37,571 nucleotides of DNA from Salinibacterium sp. (GTDB lineage: Bacteria > Actinomycetota > Actinomycetes > Actinomycetales > Microbacteriaceae). Positions 34,430-37,571 of the stretch are shown here, one piece after another. The notes beneath the pieces were generated by a model. It was not told the DNA's origin. It ran no database searches and worked only from the letters and a program-made list of their open reading frames with translations. Location: positions 1-37,571 of the forward strand of contig JANXVG010000069.1 in the NCBI GenBank assembly GCA_025351795.1. Direction: 5' to 3'. The translations under genes and the position numbers were made by a program. The stretch's first letter is position 1, and each line of letters opens with the position of its first letter.

Positions 34430-35847
34430 TTCGTCGCGAGCCTGACGTGCATCCGATCGCCCTGAATACGCAGCCCGATCACGTAGGCGAGCCCAGCAAC
34501 GATCGAACCAGCCAACCATGACAGGTCGATGCCCCCGAGCGCGCTGGCCGCCGGCCCCTGCAACCACGTCGGTACCGCGTACTCAAAGCTCCAGGTTGCG
34601 ACGATCCCGAGCACGAAGGCAACGATTGCCGCCCACGACACATCAACAAGGGCTCCGCTTCGCGGTGGCTGGAACAGGGCGTCAACATCAACGTTTCCCT
34701 TCTTCACCCCATAGAAGTGGATGAGCATGATCGTCGCCCACGGTGCCACCCAGGTCACAAGGCCACTGAGCCAAGCATCTAGGTCCGAGGCAAACTGCCC
34801 GTTCACAATCAGATAGATATTGAAAGCCAGGGCGAGAATTCCGACGCCGTAGCTGAGCTTGCGCCGGTCAACCTTCCAGTCCAGTGTCAACGCCGACAGG
34901 CTGCAGGAGTAGATATTAAGAACGTTTGTGGCGATCGGGCCGTGGATAACAAGAAAAATCACCGGGATAGCTAAGAACCCAAACGCGTTGACGACGAGTT
35001 GGCCGGGGTCCACCGTCTGGGAAATGGTGGCAAGCGTCGCACCGAAGATTCCCAGCCACACGGTGGGAATGAATTGCCCGAGAACGCTACCAAAATAGAG
35101 CTTGCGCGGGGAGACAGTGCGCGACACGAATCTCGAATAATCCGAGGCGTACGCAAACCAGGTTATTCCCCAGCCGATGCCGATCGCCGTCATCAAAGTG
35201 CTGAGGGCGCTCCACAGTGCCGTGCCTTCCAGCCCGCCTCCTGCATATCCCCAGTGCACACCGCCACTAGTCCACGCGAAGACCGTCATTGCCGCCAGCA
35301 CAACAAGCGTGATGGGAACAGTCCACCGTTCGAAACGGGCAATGGCGCGGAATCCAACGGCAGCGAGCCAGACCTGTAGCGCCATGACGAGCACTGCCAC
35401 AAGGATTTTGAACACAAGACCGCCGTCGAAACCCAGCTTGGCAAACAGAGCCACGACGAGATCGAGAATGACCCAGGTATTGATCGCGCACCAACCGATC
35501 GCGAGCAGACCCTGCAGCAGTGCAGGGACATAAGCACCGCGACGACCGAAGGCGCTTCGCGATAACACCATCTGGCTCACCGCAGTGCGCTGACCCATCA
35601 GCACGAAGAAACCGAAGACCGCCATCCCGATTAGGTTGCCGATCACCAGCACCAGAATTGTCTGCAGGAGGCTGAGCCCGAGAACAATTCCGAGAGCACC
35701 CAGAACCCAATTGATGGGGGCCACGTTCGCCCCTGACCAGATCCAGAACTGGTGAGCCACCGTGGATGTTCGTGCCTTCTCAGGAATCGGCATGAGCGAG
35801 TGCTCGACTGACTCCGTCGCTTGTAAATCATCATTGATTATGGACAA
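34426..35847 (-). CDS. NCS1-family nucleobase permease (cytosine permease-like)
   Basis: A 473-residue, 12-helix transporter of the NCS1 purine/cytosine family, which brings nucleobases, hydantoins or related compounds in with protons or sodium. Family stretches are HQFWIWSGANVAPINWVLGALGIVLGLS, FGRRGAYVPALLQGLLAIGWCAINTW and the ASDYSRFV loop. The TTG at 35847 is preferred to an ATG at 35874. GGAGG lies four to five bases before the TTG, and the predicted promoter (-35 TTGACT, -10 GATACT) would start transcription near 35869, downstream of that ATG. It is the first gene of the salvage operon. The final segment is hydrophobic with a short basic end. Confidence 0.9.
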   Translation of the reverse strand: MSIINDDLQATESVEHSLMPIPEKARTSTVAHQFWIWSGANVAPINWVLGALGIVLGLSLLQTILVLVIGNLIGMAVFGFFVLMGQRTAVSQMVLSRSAFGRRGAYVPALLQGLLAIGWCAINTWVILDLVVALFAKLGFDGGLVFKILVAVLVMALQVWLAAVGFRAIARFERWTVPITLVVLAAMTVFAWTSGGVHWGYAGGGLEGTALWSALSTLMTAIGIGWGITWFAYASDYSRFVSRTVSPRKLYFGSVLGQFIPTVWLGIFGATLATISQTVDPGQLVVNAFGFLAIPVIFLVIHGPIATNVLNIYSCSLSALTLDWKVDRRKLSYGVGILALAFNIYLIVNGQFASDLDAWLSGLVTWVAPWATIMLIHFYGVKKGNVDVDALFQPPRSGALVDVSWAAIVAFVLGIVATWSFEYAVPTWLQGPAASALGGIDLSWLAGSIVAGLAYVIGLRIQGDRMHVRLATK

Positions 35848-35875
35848 GGACCCTCCAAGGTTTGCAGTGGGCATT

Positions 35876-35905
35876 AGTATCGACCACCTATGTACGATAA
35901 GTCAA
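35876..35905 (-). promoter_or_regulatory. sigma70-type promoter of the permease operon
   Basis: On the minus strand, TTGACT (35905-35900) and GATACT (35881-35876) are separated by 18 bases. Transcription would start near 35869, about 22 bases before the TTG start. The rest of the 292-base gap to the divergent XRE gene holds no other recognised element; the regulator's operator is probably here. Confidence 0.55.
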
Positions 35906-36139
35906 TCAGCGTGACCATATTTCAACAGGAGTGGGTCTGTTGCACGGCGGCAAGCAGCGCAAATCGGTGACCGGCTGGATTGCCCGGGTGTGGAAGTGAT
36001 AGCGGAGGATAGCCTCAATACCAGCGCCAACCCGAGTTGTTTGGAGTTGACCACAATGAAGGTTCGGCACGAGGAAACCGGCGACGGCGCGAAGTTCCGG
36101 CCGGCAAATTCATCCTCTCTTACCGCCGAGGAGGCGAGC

Positions 36140-36715
36140 ATGACTGACTCCGCAACACCAGCAACCGGGTCGGACACTCAGCACGTGGGCACTCGCATCC
36201 GCCAACTTCGCCAGGCCAAGGGACTCTCCGGCCGCGAACTGGCGCACCGGGCCGGGCTTACCGCCTCCTACATCAGTCGCATCGAGAATGCCAAAGTGAG
36301 TCCCACCGTGGCGACGTTGGGGAAGACGGTTCAGGCGATGGGCGAAACTTTCGCCAGTCTTTTTGGCGACTCCCAAGCGGAGGGGCCCATCGTACGCGCA
36401 CAAGAGCGGGTACCCCTACATAGCCACGGGGTGGATGACTACCGGGTTAGTCCAGCATGGGCCTCCCGCCTGGTCGTGGTGGAATCCGTCATCGAGCCGG
36501 GGCAGGCCAGCGGCATAAACCCCCACACCCACCCGGGTGACGAGGAATGCGTACTCGTGATCGAAGGTCACCTGATGGTCTGGCTGGATGGCCGCGAGTA
36601 CCTGCTCAACCCAGGAGACTCGGCCACCTATCTCTGCCGTCTGCCACATCGGTGGCGAAACCCCGATCACGAATCAAGCCGAGTTCTGTGGATCATCACT
36701 CCCGCGATCTACTAG
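36140..36715 (+). CDS. XRE-cupin transcriptional regulator
   Basis: A 191-residue regulator with an N-terminal helix-turn-helix of the XRE (Cro/cI) type at about residues 15-75 (GTRIRQLRQAKGLSGRELAHRAGLTASYISRIE) and a C-terminal cupin (about 110-185) with HTHPGDEECVLVIEGHLMVWLDG and LPHRWRNP. This architecture is common for regulators of small-molecule catabolic operons, the cupin sensing the ligand. ATG 36140 is preceded by AGGAGG; the frame is open to 35990 but less well supported. It is divergent from the permease-deaminase operon, which it very likely controls. Confidence 0.92.
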   Translation: MTDSATPATGSDTQHVGTRIRQLRQAKGLSGRELAHRAGLTASYISRIENAKVSPTVATLGKTVQAMGETFASLFGDSQAEGPIVRAQERVPLHSHGVDDYRVSPAWASRLVVVESVIEPGQASGINPHTHPGDEECVLVIEGHLMVWLDGREYLLNPGDSATYLCRLPHRWRNPDHESSRVLWIITPAIY

Positions 36716-36748
36716 TACTACAGTCGTGTTTATTTCGTTGCCTTCGGC

Positions 36749-37222
36749 GTGTCCGATAATCTCACTGCTCTTGTCGAGGGTTCGAGTAAGAGCATTCTGG
36801 TGGGACTGTTCTCCTCCCATGCAAACGAGCTTGGGAAGGTTCACCGGCATCTCTCGAACGTGTCGACCGGTAACCTGCCGCTTACACCCCAGAGCAGCAA
36901 GCGCAAATCACAGCCACGACTTTCGGATCAGAAAGCCTCTCAGATCGTCGCAGCGTATGAGGCGGGAAAGACCGTCAACGAACTTGCCACTTTTTATAGC
37001 TGCCATCGAGTGACAGTCAGCGCTGTCCTGCACCGGAAAGGGGTCGCCCTCCGATTTACCTCGCCGACACCTGAGCAGATCCATGAAATGGTTCATTTCT
37101 ATCAATCAGGACTGTCTCTGGCAAAGGTGGGTGAACGCTTCGGATTCAATCCGAGCACGGTGCTTACTCAGCTACGCAAGGCGGGAGTCGTGACGCGGGA
37201 TGCACATGGTCGGGTTCGATGA
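36749..37222 (+). CDS. HTH-domain protein (recombinase-like DNA-binding tail)
   Basis: A 157-residue protein with GTG start. Two helix-turn-helix segments are visible: LSDQKASQIVAAYEAGKTVNELATFYSCHRVTVSAVLHRKGV (about residues 58-100) and a second one ending SLAKVGERFGFNPSTVLTQLRKAGV (about 123-148). They resemble the DNA-binding tail of serine recombinases, but no catalytic domain is present. Similar small proteins are common in actinobacteria near variable regions and their role is unknown. It starts 34 bases after the XRE gene on the same strand. A relic or regulator of mobile DNA is possible. Confidence 0.75.
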   Translation: MSDNLTALVEGSSKSILVGLFSSHANELGKVHRHLSNVSTGNLPLTPQSSKRKSQPRLSDQKASQIVAAYEAGKTVNELATFYSCHRVTVSAVLHRKGVALRFTSPTPEQIHEMVHFYQSGLSLAKVGERFGFNPSTVLTQLRKAGVVTRDAHGRVR

Positions 37223-37243
37223 AGATCCCCCTGATGGTCGAGG

Positions 37244-37462
37244 CTAATTCGAGACCTTCTCCACCACATAGCCCGCCTTCTTGATATTGACATCGAGATA
37301 GTGCCCCACGCTCGGAGCAGCGACCATAGCGGCGTGAACCGCGGGCTGCACATTGAAGTACTGATGCACGCCACTTTTTTTGAACTCGACTTCTAGGGTC
37401 ATCGTGCTCGGGTCATAGCCAACCGCGGCAACATTGCCGCTGACTACTGGTGAACGGTTCAT
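37244..37462 (-). CDS. KTSC-domain protein
   Basis: A 72-residue protein matching the KTSC domain (SGNVAAVGYDPSTMTLEVEFKKSGVHQYFNV...APSVGHYLDVNIKKAGY), a small domain of unknown function found alone or beside nucleic-acid enzymes. A GGAAGGGG site lies upstream, and the ATG overlaps the stop of the preceding gene (37459-37571) by four bases, so both are probably in one unit. No signal peptide or membrane segment is visible. Confidence 0.85.
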   Translation of the reverse strand: MNRSPVVSGNVAAVGYDPSTMTLEVEFKKSGVHQYFNVQPAVHAAMVAAPSVGHYLDVNIKKAGYVVEKVSN

Positions 37463-37571
37463 CCTTCAGCCCCTTCCTCTTTCTTCACGTCGAGTTCAGC
37501 GAACTTCGACGCCATTGTCGGGTTGTTCTTAGTGAGCTTCATGATTGTGACGTCCTGGGCTTTGTCATTGG
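37459..37571 (-). CDS. C-terminal end of an unidentified protein, partial
   Basis: The last 36 or so codons of a minus-strand gene whose start lies outside the window. The translated tail ends with NPTMASKFAELDVKKEEGAEG and then TGA, which overlaps the KTSC start (ATGA). The tail is charged and probably unstructured; no family can be named. The overlap with the KTSC gene supports that this frame is real. Confidence 0.6.
   Translation of the reverse strand, partial: NDKAQDVTIMKLTKNNPTMASKFAELDVKKEEGAEG

Overview
The window looks like chromosome from a high-GC actinobacterium, most likely a Microbacteriaceae-type organism. This is inferred from codon use, frequent GTG starts, ATGA/GTGA stop-start overlaps, and an actinobacterial gene set: a mycobacterial-type alkyl-DHAP synthase, CtaG, a CsoR/CstR regulator, and MenB. 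No tRNA, rRNA, CRISPR array, phage or transposase gene was seen. Genes are dense and no gap exceeds 300 bases.

Positions 1-1286 hold the 3' part of an atypical short-chain dehydrogenase and a small SH3-like protein. Positions 1378-10262 form what appears to be one lipid regulon in three transcription units: TetR-diacylglycerol kinase (+), SDR-acyltransferase-alkyl-DHAP synthase (-), and ferritin-like 1-fatty acyl-CoA reductase/HAD fusion-ferritin-like 2 (+). Two related palindromes (CGCTACGG...CGTAGCG), one before tetR and one in the divergent promoter region, tie the units together. The enzymes fit glycerol ether lipid synthesis: acyl-CoA to fatty alcohol, alkyl-DHAP, alkyl-glycerol-3-phosphate, then acylation and phosphorylation. 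Two paralogous ferritin-like proteins, one with a full di-iron ligand set and one that has lost most of it, are the unexplained part. This is the best candidate for an undescribed system.

Positions 10302-15877 carry a P1B-type metal ATPase, a CtaG-like membrane protein, and a DUF1800-DUF1501 fusion. Positions 16030-21955 look like a reactive-sulfur (persulfide) regulon. It holds a CoA-disulfide/persulfide reductase with a rhodanese tail, a CsoR-family regulator with the two Cys but not the copper-binding His (CstR-like), an MFS transporter, a small Cys-rich protein, a rhodanese, a SHOCT protein and a multicopper oxidase. Two ATACCC-N4-GGGTAT operators head its two halves.

Positions 22197-27952 are a MarR gene facing a complete valine-catabolic operon (MmsA, acyl-CoA dehydrogenase, 3-hydroxyisobutyryl-CoA hydrolase, MmsB, enoyl-CoA hydratase). 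The MmsA frame is open but contains no cysteine at all and appears to have lost two internal segments. A possible crotonase remnant, MenB, a small hypothetical, an orphan RbsD and a YHYH lipoprotein follow (28151-31196).

Positions 31214-36715 are a nitrogen-salvage operon (NCS1 permease, allantoinase-like deacetylase, ureohydrolase, cytosine-deaminase-family amidohydrolase) with a divergent XRE-cupin regulator. The end of the window holds a small HTH protein, a KTSC-domain protein and the tail of one more gene.
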